64,000 nt of DNA from the NCBI RefSeq assembly GCF_000024785.1, contig NC_013441.1:2480001-2544000 (forward strand), written 5' to 3'. Below are positions 33,101 to 44,389 of this stretch, in pieces (the stretch's first letter is position 1; the number at the start of each line of letters is the position of its first letter). The notes under the pieces were generated by a model that worked only from the letters and a program-made list of their open reading frames with translations, was not told the DNA's origin and did not search any database. The DNA is from Gordonia bronchialis DSM 43247 (lineage in GTDB: Bacteria; Actinomycetota; Actinomycetes; Mycobacteriales; Mycobacteriaceae). The position numbers and the translations under genes are program-made.

Positions 33101-34084
33101 GTGGCGATGACCGCGGCGGTGAAGGACGAGCTGAGTCGACTGGGCGTCACCCAGGTGAGTTCTCGCAAGGCGGAAGTGTCGGCGCTGCTGCGCTTTGCCG
33201 GGGGACTGCACATCGTCGCCGGGCGCGTCGTGGTGGAGGCCGAGGTCGATATGGGCAACGTCGCGCGGCGGCTGCGCCGGGAGATCTTCGACCTCTACGG
33301 ATACAACCCCGATGTCCACGTGCTGCGCGGTGGGGGATTGCGCCGCTCGGCTCGCTACATCGTGCGCGTCACCAAGGACGGGGAGAGCCTTGCCCGTCAG
33401 ACCGGCCTGCTCGACCTGCGCGGCCGTCCGGTGCGTGGGCTGCCCGCCCAGGTGGTCGGCGGCAGCGTCGGCGACGCGGAAGCCGCCTGGCGCGGTGCCT
33501 TTCTCGCGCACGGTTCGCTCACCGAACCGGGCCGGTCGTCGGCGCTGGAGGTGTCCTGTCCGGGACCGGAGGCCGCGCTCGCGCTGGTGGGCGCCGCCCG
33601 TCGGCTCGGCGTCGCGGCCAAGGCGCGCGAGGTACGCGGAGCCGACCGCGTGGTCATCCGCGACGGGGAGGCCATCGGCGCGCTTCTCACGCGGATGGGC
33701 GCCCACGACACCCGGCTGGTCTGGGAGGAGCGTCGGATGCGGCGCGAGGTCCGGGCGACCGCGAACCGGCTCGCCAACTTCGACGACGCGAACCTGCGCC
33801 GTTCGGCGCGGGCCGCGGTGGCCGCGGCCGCCCGCGTCGAACGCGCGCTGGAGATTCTCGGCGACGAGGTGCCCGATCACCTGATGGCGGCCGGCCAACT
33901 GCGCATCACCCACCGGCAGGCATCCCTGGAGGAACTCGGCCAGCTCGCCGACCCGCCGATGACCAAGGATGCGGTGGCCGGCCGTATCCGGCGGCTGCTT
34001 TCGATGGCCGACAAGAAGGCCCGCGTCGAAGGTCTCGCGGACACCGAATCGGCGGTCACCTCGGATCTGCTCGACGAGGACTGA
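33101..34084 (+). CDS. whiA: WhiA-family transcription/division regulator
   Basis: WhiA controls sporulation septation in Streptomyces and division in other Gram-positives. The 327-residue protein has a degenerate LAGLIDADG homing-endonuclease domain (about residues 1-220, [20 protein letters not shown] through [15 protein letters not shown]). A C-terminal helix-turn-helix follows ([20 protein letters not shown]). I choose GTG 33101 ([14 protein letters not shown], the normal family start) with CAGGAGG 10 bases upstream, rather than GTG 33044. It ends the uvrC cluster. Confidence 0.95.
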   Translation: MAMTAAVKDELSRLGVTQVSSRKAEVSALLRFAGGLHIVAGRVVVEAEVDMGNVARRLRREIFDLYGYNPDVHVLRGGGLRRSARYIVRVTKDGESLARQTGLLDLRGRPVRGLPAQVVGGSVGDAEAAWRGAFLAHGSLTEPGRSSALEVSCPGPEAALALVGAARRLGVAAKAREVRGADRVVIRDGEAIGALLTRMGAHDTRLVWEERRMRREVRATANRLANFDDANLRRSARAAVAAAARVERALEILGDEVPDHLMAAGQLRITHRQASLEELGQLADPPMTKDAVAGRIRRLLSMADKKARVEGLADTESAVTSDLLDED

Positions 34085-34130
34085 CGCCGGATTGCCCCTT
34101 AGCGGTGCCTCCCCGAAGCCCTCCTACTAG

Positions 34131-35252
<1,122 letters not shown>

Positions 35253-35286
35253 CGGGTCACTCACACACGCTAGGAGCACAGCTGCA

Positions 35287-36498
35287 ATGGGTGTACCCAC
35301 ACTGAAAGACCTTCTCGCCGAAGGCGTTTCGGGCCGAGGAGTGCTGGTTCGGTCGGATTTCAACGTCCCGCTCGACGGGTCGACGATCACCGATCCGGGC
35401 CGGATCCTCGCCTCCCTGCCCACCCTGAACGCGCTGATCGACGCGGGCGCCAAGGTGATCATCACCGCCCACCTCGGCCGGCCGAAGGGGGAGCCGGACC
35501 CGAAGTTCTCGCTGGCGCCGGTGGCCGAGCGTCTGTCCGCCGAGTTGGGCCGCAACGTCCAGCTCGCCGGTGACGTCGTCGGCACCGACGCGCTGGCCCG
35601 GGCCGAAGGGCTGACCGACGGCGATGTGCTCCTGCTGGAGAACATCCGCTTCGATCCCCGGGAGACCTCCAAGGACGAGGCGGAGCGCGAGTCGCTCGCC
35701 AAGGCCCTGGTGGAGCTCGTCGGCGACGACGGGGCCTTTGTCTCCGACGGTTTCGGTGTGGTGCACCGCAAGCAGGCCTCGGTCTACGACGTCGCCAAGC
35801 TGCTCCCGCATTACGCGGGTCAGCTGGTGGCGGCCGAGGTCGACGTGCTCGCCAAACTGACCCACGACGTGTCCCGCCCGTATGCGGTGGTGCTCGGCGG
35901 GTCCAAGGTGTCGGACAAGCTCGGGGTCATCGAGGCGCTGGCACCCAAGGTCGACACCCTGGTCATCGGCGGTGGCATGGCTTTCACTTTCCTTGCCGCC
36001 CAAGGGCATTCGGTCGGAACCTCGCTGCTGCAGGAGGATCAGATCGAGGTCTGCAAAGATCTACTTGAGCGATTCGGTGACGTGATCCACCTGCCCGTCG
36101 ACGTGGTGGTCGCCGACAAGTTCGCGGCCGACGCCGACGCCAAGACGGTCAATGCCGACGAGATCCCGGACGGCTGGATGGGCCTGGACATCGGACCGGA
36201 GTCGGTCAAACGCTTCGCGGCGGTGCTCGGCGGTGCGCAGACCATCTTCTGGAATGGTCCCTCCGGGGTGTTCGAGTTCGAGAAGTTCGCCGCGGGCACC
36301 AAGGGGGTGGCCGAAGCGATCGCCGGTGCCACCGCCAACGGCGCGTTCACCGTCGTCGGTGGCGGCGATTCGGCGGCCGCGGTGCGCACCCTGGGTCTGC
36401 CGGATTCCGGGTTCTCGCACATCTCGACCGGCGGCGGTGCGTCGCTGGAGTATCTCGAGGGCAAGGAATTGCCCGGACTGAAAGTGCTGGAGAACTGA
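35287..36498 (+). CDS. pgk: phosphoglycerate kinase
   Basis: The 403-residue enzyme makes ATP from 1,3-bisphosphoglycerate. It shows [13 protein letters not shown] and TAHLGRPKG for 3-PG binding, [28 protein letters not shown], and the nucleotide-binding [15 protein letters not shown] and [14 protein letters not shown] 35287 follows AGGAGCACAGCTGCA. It is 34 bp after gap, and its stop shares one base with the tpiA start (TGATG). Confidence 0.97.
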   Translation: MGVPTLKDLLAEGVSGRGVLVRSDFNVPLDGSTITDPGRILASLPTLNALIDAGAKVIITAHLGRPKGEPDPKFSLAPVAERLSAELGRNVQLAGDVVGTDALARAEGLTDGDVLLLENIRFDPRETSKDEAERESLAKALVELVGDDGAFVSDGFGVVHRKQASVYDVAKLLPHYAGQLVAAEVDVLAKLTHDVSRPYAVVLGGSKVSDKLGVIEALAPKVDTLVIGGGMAFTFLAAQGHSVGTSLLQEDQIEVCKDLLERFGDVIHLPVDVVVADKFAADADAKTVNADEIPDGWMGLDIGPESVKRFAAVLGGAQTIFWNGPSGVFEFEKFAAGTKGVAEAIAGATANGAFTVVGGGDSAAAVRTLGLPDSGFSHISTGGGASLEYLEGKELPGLKVLEN

Positions 36499-37286
36499 TG
36501 GCAGACCGTAAGCCCCTGATCGCCGGCAACTGGAAGATGAACCTGAATCATCTCGAGGCGATCGCGCTGGTGCAGAAGATCGCCTTCGCCCTGCCGGCGA
36601 AGTACTTCGACAAGGTCGACGTCACGGTGATCCCGCCGTTCACCGACATCCGAAGCGTGCAGACCGTCGTCGACGGTGACAAGTTGTTGCTCACCTACGG
36701 TGCGCAGGATCTGTCCGCACACGATTCGGGTGCCTACACCGGTGAGATCAGCGGTGCGTTCCTGGCCAAGCTGGGGTGCACCTTCGTGGTGGTCGGCCAC
36801 TCGGAGCGGCGCACCATGCACGCCGAGACCGACGAGGTGGTGCTCGCCAAGACCAAGGCGGCGCTCAGGCATGGCCTGACCCCGATCGTCTGTATCGGCG
36901 AGGGCCTCGACATCCGCGAGTCCGGCGAACACGTCGCCTACAACGTCGCCCAGCTCAAAGGCTCGCTGGCCGGCCTGTCGGCCGAGGAAATCGGCAAGGT
37001 CGTCATCGCCTACGAACCGGTCTGGGCGATCGGCACCGGCCGCGTGGCCAGCGCCGACGACGCGCAGGAGGTGTGCAAGGCGGTTCGGCAGACGCTCGCC
37101 GAGATCGCCGACGACGCCACCGCGTCCTCGGTTCGTGTGCTCTACGGCGGGTCGGTCAATGCCAAGAACGTCGGCGACATCGTCGGACAGACCGACGTGG
37201 ACGGCGCACTGGTCGGCGGGGCATCGCTGAAGTCGGACGAGTTCGCGACACTGTCGGCGATCGCGGCCGGCGGCCCCCTACCCTGA
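36498..37286 (+). CDS. tpiA: triosephosphate isomerase
   Basis: The 262-residue TIM barrel interconverts dihydroxyacetone phosphate and glyceraldehyde 3-phosphate. The N-terminal [15 protein letters not shown] carries Asn and Lys, VVGHSERR the catalytic His, [13 protein letters not shown] the catalytic Glu, and [14 protein letters not shown] the phosphate site. It overlaps pgk by one base. Its TGA lies at the start of a triple 14-bp tandem repeat. Confidence 0.97.
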   Translation: MADRKPLIAGNWKMNLNHLEAIALVQKIAFALPAKYFDKVDVTVIPPFTDIRSVQTVVDGDKLLLTYGAQDLSAHDSGAYTGEISGAFLAKLGCTFVVVGHSERRTMHAETDEVVLAKTKAALRHGLTPIVCIGEGLDIRESGEHVAYNVAQLKGSLAGLSAEEIGKVVIAYEPVWAIGTGRVASADDAQEVCKAVRQTLAEIADDATASSVRVLYGGSVNAKNVGDIVGQTDVDGALVGGASLKSDEFATLSAIAAGGPLP

Positions 37287-37326
37287 GATCCCTGCCCGGA
37301 GATCCCTGCCCGGAGATCCCTGCCCG
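37285..37326 (+). repeat. three tandem copies of a 14-bp unit after tpiA
   Basis: The unit GAGATCCCTGCCCG occurs three times without a gap (37285, 37299, 37313), beginning in the tpiA stop codon. The last copy runs into GCCCGGAACCGGGC, a short GC hairpin. It may be slippage-prone and might weaken read-through into secG; no function is evident. Confidence 0.95.
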
Positions 37327-37352
37327 GAACCGGGCCCGGTTGGGGGCTCGCG

Positions 37353-37358
37353 TAGACT
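37353..37358 (+). promoter_or_regulatory. -10 hexamer TAGACT upstream of secG
   Basis: TAGACT matches TANNNT and lies 64 bases upstream of the secG start, so a leader of about 58 bases would result. A -35 is not apparent. The gene may also be reached by read-through from tpiA. Confidence 0.4.
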
Positions 37359-37422
37359 GTGCCGGGTTGTCCTGCAGTGGACCACCCGTACAGACTTTGC
37401 CGACTAGAACAGGAACACACCA

Positions 37423-37662
37423 GTGTCAGTGGAAAGCGCACTCGATATCGGATTGATCGTGACCAGTGTGCTGCTCATCGTGCTCGTGCTGTTGCACCGC
37501 GGTAAGGGTGGCGGTCTGTCCTCGCTGTTCGGTGGCGGCGTGCAGTCGAGCCTGTCGGGTTCGAGCGTGGTGGAGCGCAATCTCGACCGCCTGACGATCT
37601 TCGTCGGGCTCATCTGGTTCATCCTGATCATCGGCGTCGGGGTCAACATCAAGTTGTCCTGA
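37423..37662 (+). CDS. secG: preprotein translocase subunit SecG
   Basis: The 79-residue membrane protein assists SecYE. It has two transmembrane helices, IGLIVTSVLLIVLVLLH (about residues 9-25) and LTIFVGLIWFILIIGVGV (about 57-74), joined by the Gly-rich loop GKGGGLSSLFGGGVQSS that is diagnostic of SecG. GTG 37423 follows an AGGAAC-type SD. A strong terminator follows, closing the gap-pgk-tpiA-secG unit. Confidence 0.96.
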   Translation: MSVESALDIGLIVTSVLLIVLVLLHRGKGGGLSSLFGGGVQSSLSGSSVVERNLDRLTIFVGLIWFILIIGVGVNIKLS

Positions 37663-37678
37663 CCCGTCGAGATCCGAC

Positions 37679-37713
37679 ACAGACCCGGTGGCACCACGTG
37701 CCACCGGGTCTGT
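37679..37713 (+). terminator. strong hairpin terminator after secG
   Basis: ACAGACCCGGTGGCAC (37679-37694) and GTGCCACCGGGTCTGT (37698-37713) are perfect complements around a 3-base loop. The 16-bp GC-rich stem is not followed by a T-run, as is common for actinobacterial terminators. It separates secG from ppc. Confidence 0.9.
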
Positions 37714-37798
37714 CGTCTGAGTTGGGGTGTCGGCAGCGCGCCTCGTGTCCCGGCGTCCCCGAGATGCCCCGTGCGGGATCAACCGGAATACTGAACCC

Positions 37799-40636
37799 AT
37801 GAGCCAATCCGTTCCCTCCCGGGGTGCCCCGGCGTGGCGTCCGTCCATCTCGATCGTCGATCACATCACCGTCGACGACGAAGGTCGCGCCCTCACCGAA
37901 CCGCTACGTGAGGACATCCGTCTCCTCGGCGGGCTGCTGGGGGACGTGATCCGGGAACACTCCGGGGACGAGGTCTTCGAACTCGTGGAGGCGGCCCGCG
38001 TCGCGGCCTTCCGGATTCGTCGCAACGAGATCGATCGCGGTGAGCTCGCCGACATGTTCTCCGGGGTGAGCCTCGACGTCGTGATGCCGGTGATCCGTGC
38101 ATTCTCCAACTTCGCGCTGCTGGCCAATCTGGCCGAGGACATCCATCGTGAGCGGCGGCGCGCCATTCACCTGCGGGCCGGGGATCCACCGCAGGACAGC
38201 AGCCTGGCGGCCACCTACACCAAACTCGCCGAGGCCGGCCTCGACGACGAGCAGGTGGGCCGCGCCCTCGCGGACGCCACAGTGGTTCCGGTGATCACCG
38301 CCCATCCCACCGAGACCCGTCGCCGTTCGGTGTTCGAGGCGCAGAACCGGATCACCGAACTCATGCGGTACCGGTCGCGTTCGGAGCTGACCCCGGCCGA
38401 GGACGACGTCGTCATCAAAGCCATTCGGCGCCAGATCCTCACGCTGTGGCAGACCGCGCTGATCCGGCTCGAACGCCTGACCATTCAGGACGAGATCCGT
38501 TCGGGACTGCGCTATTACGACGCGTCCTTCTTCGACGTCGTGCCCAAGATCAACACCTCGGTGCGTGCGTCGCTGCGGGCTGCCTACCCCGATGCGGGGC
38601 TCGCCGACGACCCGATGATCCGGATGGGATCGTGGATCGGCGGCGACCGCGACGGCAATCCGTTCGTCACCGACGAGATCGTGGAGATGGCCACCACTCT
38701 CGCCGCGCGCACCGCGATCGGTCACCATCTGTCGGAGCTGCACAAGCTCGCCGAGGAACTGAGCATGTCGACGCGCCTGATGGATCCGGGTGAGGCGCTC
38801 TATGAACTCGCCGGAGTGCCGGCCGACGACCCCAAGGCGGATGAACCGTTCCGTCTTGCGTTGCGCCACATACGCTCCCGGCTGGCCACCACCGCGACCG
38901 AGATGTTCGGTGAGGAGGTGATGAAGGCGGCGGACCTGTTTCTGGTGAACGGCAAACCCGCCTACGCCGACGCTGCCGAACTCCTCGCCGACCTCGACGT
39001 GATCGACGCCGCGCTGCGGCACGGCAAGGACGACATCCTCGCCGACGACCGTCTGCTCACGCTGCGAGAATCGGTGCGCACCTTCGGATTCAACCTGTCC
39101 GGGTTGGACATGCGGCAGAACTCGGATATGCACGAGGAGGTGATCGCCGAACTGCTCGCCTGGGCCGGGGTACACCCCGACTATGCGTCCCTCGACGAGG
39201 ATGAGCGGGTGGCGATCCTGTCGGAGGAACTGCAGAAGCGCCGGCCGCTGACCCGTCCGGACGCCGATCTCAGCGAGCTGGCGGTCAAGGAGCTCGGCAT
39301 CGTGCGGGCTGCCGCCCGCGCCGTCGCCACCTTTGGCCCGCAGGCCGTGCCGAACTACATCATCAGCATGTGTACCTCGGTGAGTGACATGCTCGAGCCG
39401 ATGATCCTGCTCAAGGAAGCGGGTCTGATCGACATCGACGCCGAGAGCGGCACGCTGACCTCGACGGTGCGCATCGTGCCGCTGTTCGAAACCATCGAGG
39501 ACCTCCAGCAGGGCGCCACCACGCTGCTCGCCGCGCTGGACCTGCCGTTCTACCGGGGGCTCGTCGACTCCCAGGCGGGCATGCAGGAGATCATGCTCGG
39601 CTATTCCGATTCCAACAAGGACGGCGGCTACATGGCCGCCAACTGGGCGCTCTACCGCGGCGAACTCGACCTGGTGGAGGCGGCCGCGAAGGCGGGAATC
39701 CGGTTGCGGCTCTTCCACGGTCGCGGCGGCACCGTCGGCCGGGGTGGTGGCCCGAGCTATGACGCGATCCTGGCGCAGCCGCCCGGCGCGGTGCAGGGGT
39801 CGCTGCGCATCACCGAGCAGGGCGAGATCATCGCCGCCAAATATGCCGAACCGGTGAGCGCCGAACGCAATCTGGAGACCCTGCTCGCGGCCACCATCGA
39901 GTCGTCGCTGCTCGATGTCGAGGGCCTCGGTGACGACTCCGAGGACGCTTACGCGATTATGGATGAGCTTGCCGCCCTTGCCCGTTCGGCGTATAGCAAG
40001 CTGGTACACGACACCCCGGGCTTCGTCGAGTACTTCACGACGTCGACCCCGCTGTCGGAGATCGGTGCCCTCAACATCGGCAGCCGCCCCGCCTCGCGCA
40101 AGCAGACCGAGAAGATCTCCGACCTGCGCGCCATCCCGTGGGTGCTGTCCTGGACACAGTCGCGCGCCATGCTCCCCGGCTGGTACGGAACGGGCTCGGC
40201 CTTCGCCGAGTGGATCGGCGACTCCGACGACCGGCTCGCCACCCTGCAGCGCTACTACACCGAATGGCCCTTCTTCCGATCCGTCATGTCGAACATGGCG
40301 CAGGTGCTGGCCAAATCCGATATGAACCTCGCTCATCGCTACGCCCAGCTCGTTCCGGATGAAGAACTGCGCGACAAGGTCTTCGGCATGATCGTCGGCG
40401 AACACGAACGCACCATCGCGATGTATTCGAAGATCACCGGAACCGACGACCTGCTCGCCGACAACGCGGCACTGAAACGCTCTGTCTACAACCGCTTCCC
40501 GTACCTCGAGCCACTCAATCTGCTGCAGGTCGAGCTGCTGCGGCGCTTCCGCGCCGGTGACGACGAGCCGCGGATTCGGCGCGGCATACAGCTGACGATG
40601 AATGGTCTGGCGACGGCATTGCGCAACAGCGGGTAG
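37799..40636 (+). CDS. ppc: phosphoenolpyruvate carboxylase
   Basis: This anaplerotic enzyme makes oxaloacetate from PEP and bicarbonate. The 945-residue chain has [11 protein letters not shown] with the catalytic His, [31 protein letters not shown], and the mobile loop [16 protein letters not shown]. It ends NSG, close to the family's NTG terminus. ATG 37799 is preferred to upstream starts; AATACT ends 6 bases before it and could be an imperfect leaderless -10. It has its own unit between the secG terminator and a palindromic element, and faces a convergent gene. Confidence 0.97.
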   Translation: MSQSVPSRGAPAWRPSISIVDHITVDDEGRALTEPLREDIRLLGGLLGDVIREHSGDEVFELVEAARVAAFRIRRNEIDRGELADMFSGVSLDVVMPVIRAFSNFALLANLAEDIHRERRRAIHLRAGDPPQDSSLAATYTKLAEAGLDDEQVGRALADATVVPVITAHPTETRRRSVFEAQNRITELMRYRSRSELTPAEDDVVIKAIRRQILTLWQTALIRLERLTIQDEIRSGLRYYDASFFDVVPKINTSVRASLRAAYPDAGLADDPMIRMGSWIGGDRDGNPFVTDEIVEMATTLAARTAIGHHLSELHKLAEELSMSTRLMDPGEALYELAGVPADDPKADEPFRLALRHIRSRLATTATEMFGEEVMKAADLFLVNGKPAYADAAELLADLDVIDAALRHGKDDILADDRLLTLRESVRTFGFNLSGLDMRQNSDMHEEVIAELLAWAGVHPDYASLDEDERVAILSEELQKRRPLTRPDADLSELAVKELGIVRAAARAVATFGPQAVPNYIISMCTSVSDMLEPMILLKEAGLIDIDAESGTLTSTVRIVPLFETIEDLQQGATTLLAALDLPFYRGLVDSQAGMQEIMLGYSDSNKDGGYMAANWALYRGELDLVEAAAKAGIRLRLFHGRGGTVGRGGGPSYDAILAQPPGAVQGSLRITEQGEIIAAKYAEPVSAERNLETLLAATIESSLLDVEGLGDDSEDAYAIMDELAALARSAYSKLVHDTPGFVEYFTTSTPLSEIGALNIGSRPASRKQTEKISDLRAIPWVLSWTQSRAMLPGWYGTGSAFAEWIGDSDDRLATLQRYYTEWPFFRSVMSNMAQVLAKSDMNLAHRYAQLVPDEELRDKVFGMIVGEHERTIAMYSKITGTDDLLADNAALKRSVYNRFPYLEPLNLLQVELLRRFRAGDDEPRIRRGIQLTMNGLATALRNSG

Positions 40637-40654
40637 ACCACGTCGTCCACCTTT

Positions 40655-40722
40655 GCTGGTTGGGCCTGGTTGCCGGCACGGGCGAGCGAAGTGAGACCGA
40701 GCCGCGTCGAAAACACTTGTGC
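40655..40722 (+). repeat. palindromic intergenic element (REP-like) between ppc and a convergent gene
   Basis: GCTGGTTGGGCCTGGTTGCC, then GGCACGGGCGAGCGAAGTGA and GACCGAGCCGCGTCGAAAAC, matches the elements at 63.3-63.5 kb. It is imperfectly self-complementary (GGC.CGGGCGAG with the later CCGAGCC), so it can form a hairpin. Its position between convergent genes suits a bidirectional terminator. The rest of the gap to 40799 holds a GGGCCC..GGGCCC direct/palindromic pair and nothing coding. Confidence 0.75.
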
Positions 40723-40799
40723 GACAATGAAGGTCGCCGACCCGGGTATGCCAACTCGTCGGGCCCTGGACTCGGGCCCAAGTCCCTGGGTGCTGCGGC

Positions 40800-41498
40800 T
40801 CAGGCCAGTCGGTGTGCGTCGTTGCCGCACTCCGCGGGTGATACGTGTGGGTGCAGAGCGATCGAGTGATCGTAGTAGCGTTCGTTGAGCGGCAGGTAGG
40901 GGATCGGCTGTTCGTCGACAACGCCGTGCAGCCGCCCGGTCAGCGCCTCTTCGACGTCGGCGATGGTGTCGGCATCGACGTCTCGCGCCCGGGTGATCAG
41001 GTGTGGCCGTAGCGCGGACATGCCCGTGTACCACAGTGTTCCGTGCAGAAGGGGCCACAGTACGTCGTCGATGCTTCCGCTGATACCCCGGGGTCCCAGA
41101 CTGCCCGGACGGTCGCCGGCCGTCACGACCGTCAGCGCCCGGCGCCCGACGAGGCCACCGTCACCGTACTTGCGTGCCCGTCCCGTCACCGGATCGAGGA
41201 CATCGTAGGCGAATTCGCGTTCGAAGACGCGGTCGATCCAGCCCTTCATGATCGCCGGCATGCCGTACCACCAGAGCGGGAACTGCAGGACGACGAGATC
41301 GGCGTCGAGAAGCTTGCGCTGTTCGGCCTCGACGTCCGGCCCGCCTTCGGTGTGCAGAACCGGGTCCCATCTCATCGCGTACAGATCGGATTCGGTGACC
41401 TGCCAGCCGTCGGAACGCAGCGTGTGGACGCCGAGTGTGCGCAGATGCCCGGTCAGGGAGTGCGAATCGGGATGTGCCGAGACCCAGAGTGCGCGCAT
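40800..41498 (-). CDS. flavodoxin-fold NAD(P)H:quinone oxidoreductase
   Basis: The 232-residue protein belongs to the Flavodoxin_2 (MdaB/NQO1/KefF-like) family, FMN or FAD enzymes that reduce quinones by two electrons. Motifs are WVSAHPDSHSLTGHL at the N-terminus, FPLWWYGMPAIMKGWIDRVF for the quinone/flavin pocket, and VTAGDRPGSLGPRGISGSID. ATG 41498 (MRALWVSAHPD) fits the family start better than the 24-residue upstream extension. It is divergent from a hydrolase, with a perfect 23-bp palindrome in the shared upstream region. A quinone- or electrophile-responsive role is inference. Confidence 0.85.
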   Translation of the reverse strand: MRALWVSAHPDSHSLTGHLRTLGVHTLRSDGWQVTESDLYAMRWDPVLHTEGGPDVEAEQRKLLDADLVVLQFPLWWYGMPAIMKGWIDRVFEREFAYDVLDPVTGRARKYGDGGLVGRRALTVVTAGDRPGSLGPRGISGSIDDVLWPLLHGTLWYTGMSALRPHLITRARDVDADTIADVEEALTGRLHGVVDEQPIPYLPLNERYYDHSIALHPHVSPAECGNDAHRLA

Positions 41499-41600
41499 GG
41501 CATGCACAACGGTGCACGGGGCGCGCGGATTCCCGATGCGGTCGCGCGCACGTCCCGGAGAAACTACCATCTGGAAGTAAGGTTCCCGATCGGCTTCATT

Positions 41601-41623
41601 CGTCGGAACTCAGAGTTCCGACG
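41601..41623 (+). promoter_or_regulatory. perfect 23-bp palindrome, probable operator
   Basis: CGTCGGAACTC (41601-41611), one central A, then GAGTTCCGACG (41613-41623) is a perfect inverted repeat with 11-bp arms. It lies 22 bp upstream of the hydrolase ATG and about 100 bp upstream of the oxidoreductase ATG. Palindromes of this size are typical targets of dimeric TetR, MarR or HxlR-type repressors. No regulator gene is adjacent in the window. Confidence 0.75.
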
Positions 41624-41645
41624 GGACACACATCCAGGAGGTTTC

Positions 41646-42692
41646 ATGCCGGCACCCACCGATGCGGAGTCATTCGCGCTGGGCGACTTCACGCTGCAGT
41701 CGGGGATCACCTTGCCTGACGCGCAACTCAGCTTCAAGACCTTCGGCACACTCAACGACGACAAGAGCAACGTCATCGTCTATCCCACCTGGTATTCGGG
41801 ATGGCACACCGACAACGAGTGGCTCGTGGGCACCGACAAGTCGGCGCTGAATCCGGACAAGTGGTTCATCGTCATCCCGAACATGCTGGGCAATGGTGTC
41901 TCCTCGTCGCCGTCGAACACGCCGATGCCCTACGACCGGTCCCGATTCCCGCATGTCAGTGTCCTGGATCAGGTTGCCGCACAGCACAAACTGCTCACCG
42001 AGCACTTCGGCATCGCCAAGATCGCATTGGTGACCGGGTGGTCGATGGGTGCCGGACAGACCTACCAGTGGGCGGTCAGCCATCCCGAGATGGTCGAGCG
42101 AGCTGCACCGTTCTGCGGGTCCAGTGTCACGGCGCCGCACAACAAAGTCTTCCTGGAATCGCTCTGGACCGCGCTGATGGCCGATGCCATTTTCGACGAC
42201 GGTGACTACTCGCCGGACCGCCCGCCGGTCAAAGGGCTGCAGGCGTTCGCGCGGATCTACGCTGGGTGGGGCTTCTCGCAGGCGTTCTACTGGGCCGAGG
42301 AATGGCGGAAGATGGGATACACCTCGTACGAGGACTTCCGATTCGGCTTCTGGGAGCGGTTCTTTCGAGATCGCGACCCCAACAATCTGATCGCACTGCT
42401 CCGTACCTGGCACGCCGCGGACGTCGGCGCGACGCCGGGATTCGACGGTGACACCCAGGCTGCGCTGCGATCGATCCGTTGTCCGCTGCTCGCCATGCCA
42501 GGCGAGAAGGACCTCTATTTCCCGCCCGAAGACGAGAAGTGGGCGAGCCAGTTCATCGAGCATGGCGAGGTTCTCGTCATCCCCGGCATCTGGGGGCATT
42601 TCGCCGGTGGCGGAGCGAATCCGGTCGACATCGCTTTCATCGACGAAGCGATCGCCGGCCTGCTCGATCGCCCGGGGCTGTCCGACATGTGA
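41646..42692 (+). CDS. alpha/beta hydrolase of the MetX-like family
   Basis: The 348-residue protein resembles homoserine O-acetyltransferase-fold hydrolases. The nucleophile elbow is GWSMGAGQTYQWAVSHP (Ser), with acid CPLLAMPGEKDLYFPPE (Asp) and GIWGHFAGGGAN (His). The early motif LSFKTFGTLNDDKSNVIVYPTWYSG is typical of the group. It lacks the met context, so a methionine role is unlikely; an esterase, acyltransferase or C-C hydrolase is possible. The ATG at 41646 follows CAGGAGGTTTC. It has a palindromic operator and a divergent quinone reductase, and looks like an accessory insertion between ppc and pgl. Confidence 0.85.
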   Translation: MPAPTDAESFALGDFTLQSGITLPDAQLSFKTFGTLNDDKSNVIVYPTWYSGWHTDNEWLVGTDKSALNPDKWFIVIPNMLGNGVSSSPSNTPMPYDRSRFPHVSVLDQVAAQHKLLTEHFGIAKIALVTGWSMGAGQTYQWAVSHPEMVERAAPFCGSSVTAPHNKVFLESLWTALMADAIFDDGDYSPDRPPVKGLQAFARIYAGWGFSQAFYWAEEWRKMGYTSYEDFRFGFWERFFRDRDPNNLIALLRTWHAADVGATPGFDGDTQAALRSIRCPLLAMPGEKDLYFPPEDEKWASQFIEHGEVLVIPGIWGHFAGGGANPVDIAFIDEAIAGLLDRPGLSDM

Positions 42693-42706
42693 TCACCGCA
42701 TCGAGA

Positions 42707-43447
42707 TCAGCCGGGCAGCGTCGATGCCGCCCCGTCGTCGAGGAACCAGATGGTCTCTTCGGTGCCGTGGGCTCCCGCGCACGGCCAGTCCGCCGGATCG
42801 GCTCCCGCGTGTGCGGCGGCCACGGCCTCGGCCTTGTCGGCACCCGCGACCAGGAACCACACGGCGCGGCTGCGATTGACCACGGGCAGCGTCAGGGTGA
42901 TTCGGCGTGGCGGCGGCTTGGGTGAGTCCTCAACCGCCACAACCGACTTGACGGTCTCAGCGGTGGCCGCGGTGTGGGGGAACAACGAGTTGATGTGGCC
43001 TTCGCCGCCCATGCCGAGCAGATGTAGATCGAAGTTGGGCGCCACCCCGTCGGCGGAGTTCGCGGCCAGAACGGCGGCGTAGTCGGCCGCGGCGGCGTCG
43101 ATGTCGTCACCGAGCGGACCGTCGGACGGTGCCATCGGATGTACCCGGTCGGGATCGACGGGGACCGAGTTCAGCAGCGCCCCTACGGCCTGGCCGTAAT
43201 TGCGTTCCGAATCATCGGCGGGGACGAAACGATCGTCCCCCCAATAGATGTCGACCCGCGACCAGTCGATGCTGCCGCTGTCGGCGGCGAGTTCGGCGAG
43301 GATCGCGATGCCGTTGCTGCCGCCGGTGAGCACCACGCTCGCGACACCGCGGTCACGCTGGGCGGCGGTGACGAGGTCGACGAATCTGCGTGCCGCGGTG
43401 GACACCAGCTCGTCCTTGGCGTCGAAGACGAGTGTTTCGACGGACAT
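42707..43447 (-). CDS. pgl: 6-phosphogluconolactonase
   Basis: The 246-residue DevB-type enzyme hydrolyses 6-phosphogluconolactone in the oxidative pentose phosphate pathway. Motifs are VLTGGSNGIAILAEL, VDIYWGDDRFVPADDSERNY, DLHLLGMGGEGHINSLFP and the C-terminal DKAEAVAAA. ATG 43447 overlaps the opcA stop (ATGA). It is the last gene of the minus-strand tkt-tal-zwf-opcA-pgl operon and converges on the hydrolase with 14 bp between them. Confidence 0.96.
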   Translation of the reverse strand: MSVETLVFDAKDELVSTAARRFVDLVTAAQRDRGVASVVLTGGSNGIAILAELAADSGSIDWSRVDIYWGDDRFVPADDSERNYGQAVGALLNSVPVDPDRVHPMAPSDGPLGDDIDAAAADYAAVLAANSADGVAPNFDLHLLGMGGEGHINSLFPHTAATAETVKSVVAVEDSPKPPPRRITLTLPVVNRSRAVWFLVAGADKAEAVAAAHAGADPADWPCAGAHGTEETIWFLDDGAASTLPG

Positions 43448-44361
43448 CAGGCAACTCCTTCGACGATGATCTCGGTGACTCCGCGCAGTGCCTCGGCGTA
43501 CACCTCGTCGCTGTCGAGGCGCCGCAATTCTTCGATCAGGCACATCGGCAGGTCGCGGTGCATCATCGCGACTCGACCGTCCGGCTTGCCCGGTGCGGTG
43601 ATGATGGCGTTGTTGTTCTCGTCGACCGCGAGGATCGTCGGACCCTCCTCCCGATGGACCCGCACCTCGAAGCTGCCGACCCGGCGATACACCGGCACCC
43701 CGAGGGTGGCGCGCAACCAGCCGGCGAGCAGGTCCACCGACGGCGCGACCTGCTGGCCGGTGACCTCGACGCTGGTGATCGCCGTATGCGGCGGACGATC
43801 CACCGCCGACGCGAGAATGGCGCGCCAGTGCGTGATACGGGTCCAGGCGAGGTCGGTGTCGCCGGGGGAGTAGGTGGCCAGCCGCCGGGCGAGCACGGTC
43901 TCGGGATGCGCGGATCTGGTGGCGTCGAGGATTCGTCGCCGGCCGAGCTGACCGATGGGATCGGCGGCCGGATCCTCCGGCGCGGCACCCGGCCACCACG
44001 TGACCACCGGGGTGTCCGGCAGCAGGAACGGCGTGACGACGCTGTGCGGATGATCGGCGAGTTCGCCGGAGAGCGAGAGGATCACGACCTCCGAGGCGCC
44101 CGCGTCGCCTCCCACGCGGATCTCCGCGTCGAGCCGGCTGTCCTCGGATCGCTCACCGCGGGAGACCACGATCACGCGACTCGGGTGTTCCCGGCTCGCA
44201 CCGATGGCACCTTCGATGGCGCCCTCGGTCGGCTCGCCGTGATCGGCGCACACCACCAGGGTGAGGACCCGGCCGAGGCTCACCGCACCGCCGGATTCGC
44301 GGACCTCGACGATCTTCTTGGCGACGTCGTTGGTGGAGGTGTCCGGCAGTTCGACGATCAT
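43447..44361 (-). CDS. opcA: glucose-6-phosphate dehydrogenase assembly protein OpcA
   Basis: OpcA is needed for active G6PDH in cyanobacteria and actinobacteria; in corynebacteria it works as an allosteric partner of Zwf. The 304-residue protein opens MIVELPDTSTNDVAKKI and has TLVVCADHGEP, PDTPVVTWWPGAAPEDP and a C-terminal Leu/Glu-rich segment. ATG 44361 has GGAGATCGC upstream; the longer open frame runs back into zwf and lacks family similarity. It lies directly downstream of its partner zwf. Confidence 0.95.
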   Translation of the reverse strand: MIVELPDTSTNDVAKKIVEVRESGGAVSLGRVLTLVVCADHGEPTEGAIEGAIGASREHPSRVIVVSRGERSEDSRLDAEIRVGGDAGASEVVILSLSGELADHPHSVVTPFLLPDTPVVTWWPGAAPEDPAADPIGQLGRRRILDATRSAHPETVLARRLATYSPGDTDLAWTRITHWRAILASAVDRPPHTAITSVEVTGQQVAPSVDLLAGWLRATLGVPVYRRVGSFEVRVHREEGPTILAVDENNNAIITAPGKPDGRVAMMHRDLPMCLIEELRRLDSDEVYAEALRGVTEIIVEGVA

Positions 44362-44389
44362 GCGATCTCCTGATAGCTGATGTGTGCGG

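Noticed and set aside
37904..40921. Roughly 1000-codon antisense frame opposite ppc
   Set aside because: Composition is Gly/Arg/His/Val-rich as expected of a codon-bias shadow, and ppc itself is clearly coding.
41646..42692. Assignment as metX (homoserine O-acetyltransferase)
   Set aside because: It shares the fold motifs, but there is no methionine gene context. I keep it as a MetX-like hydrolase of unknown substrate.
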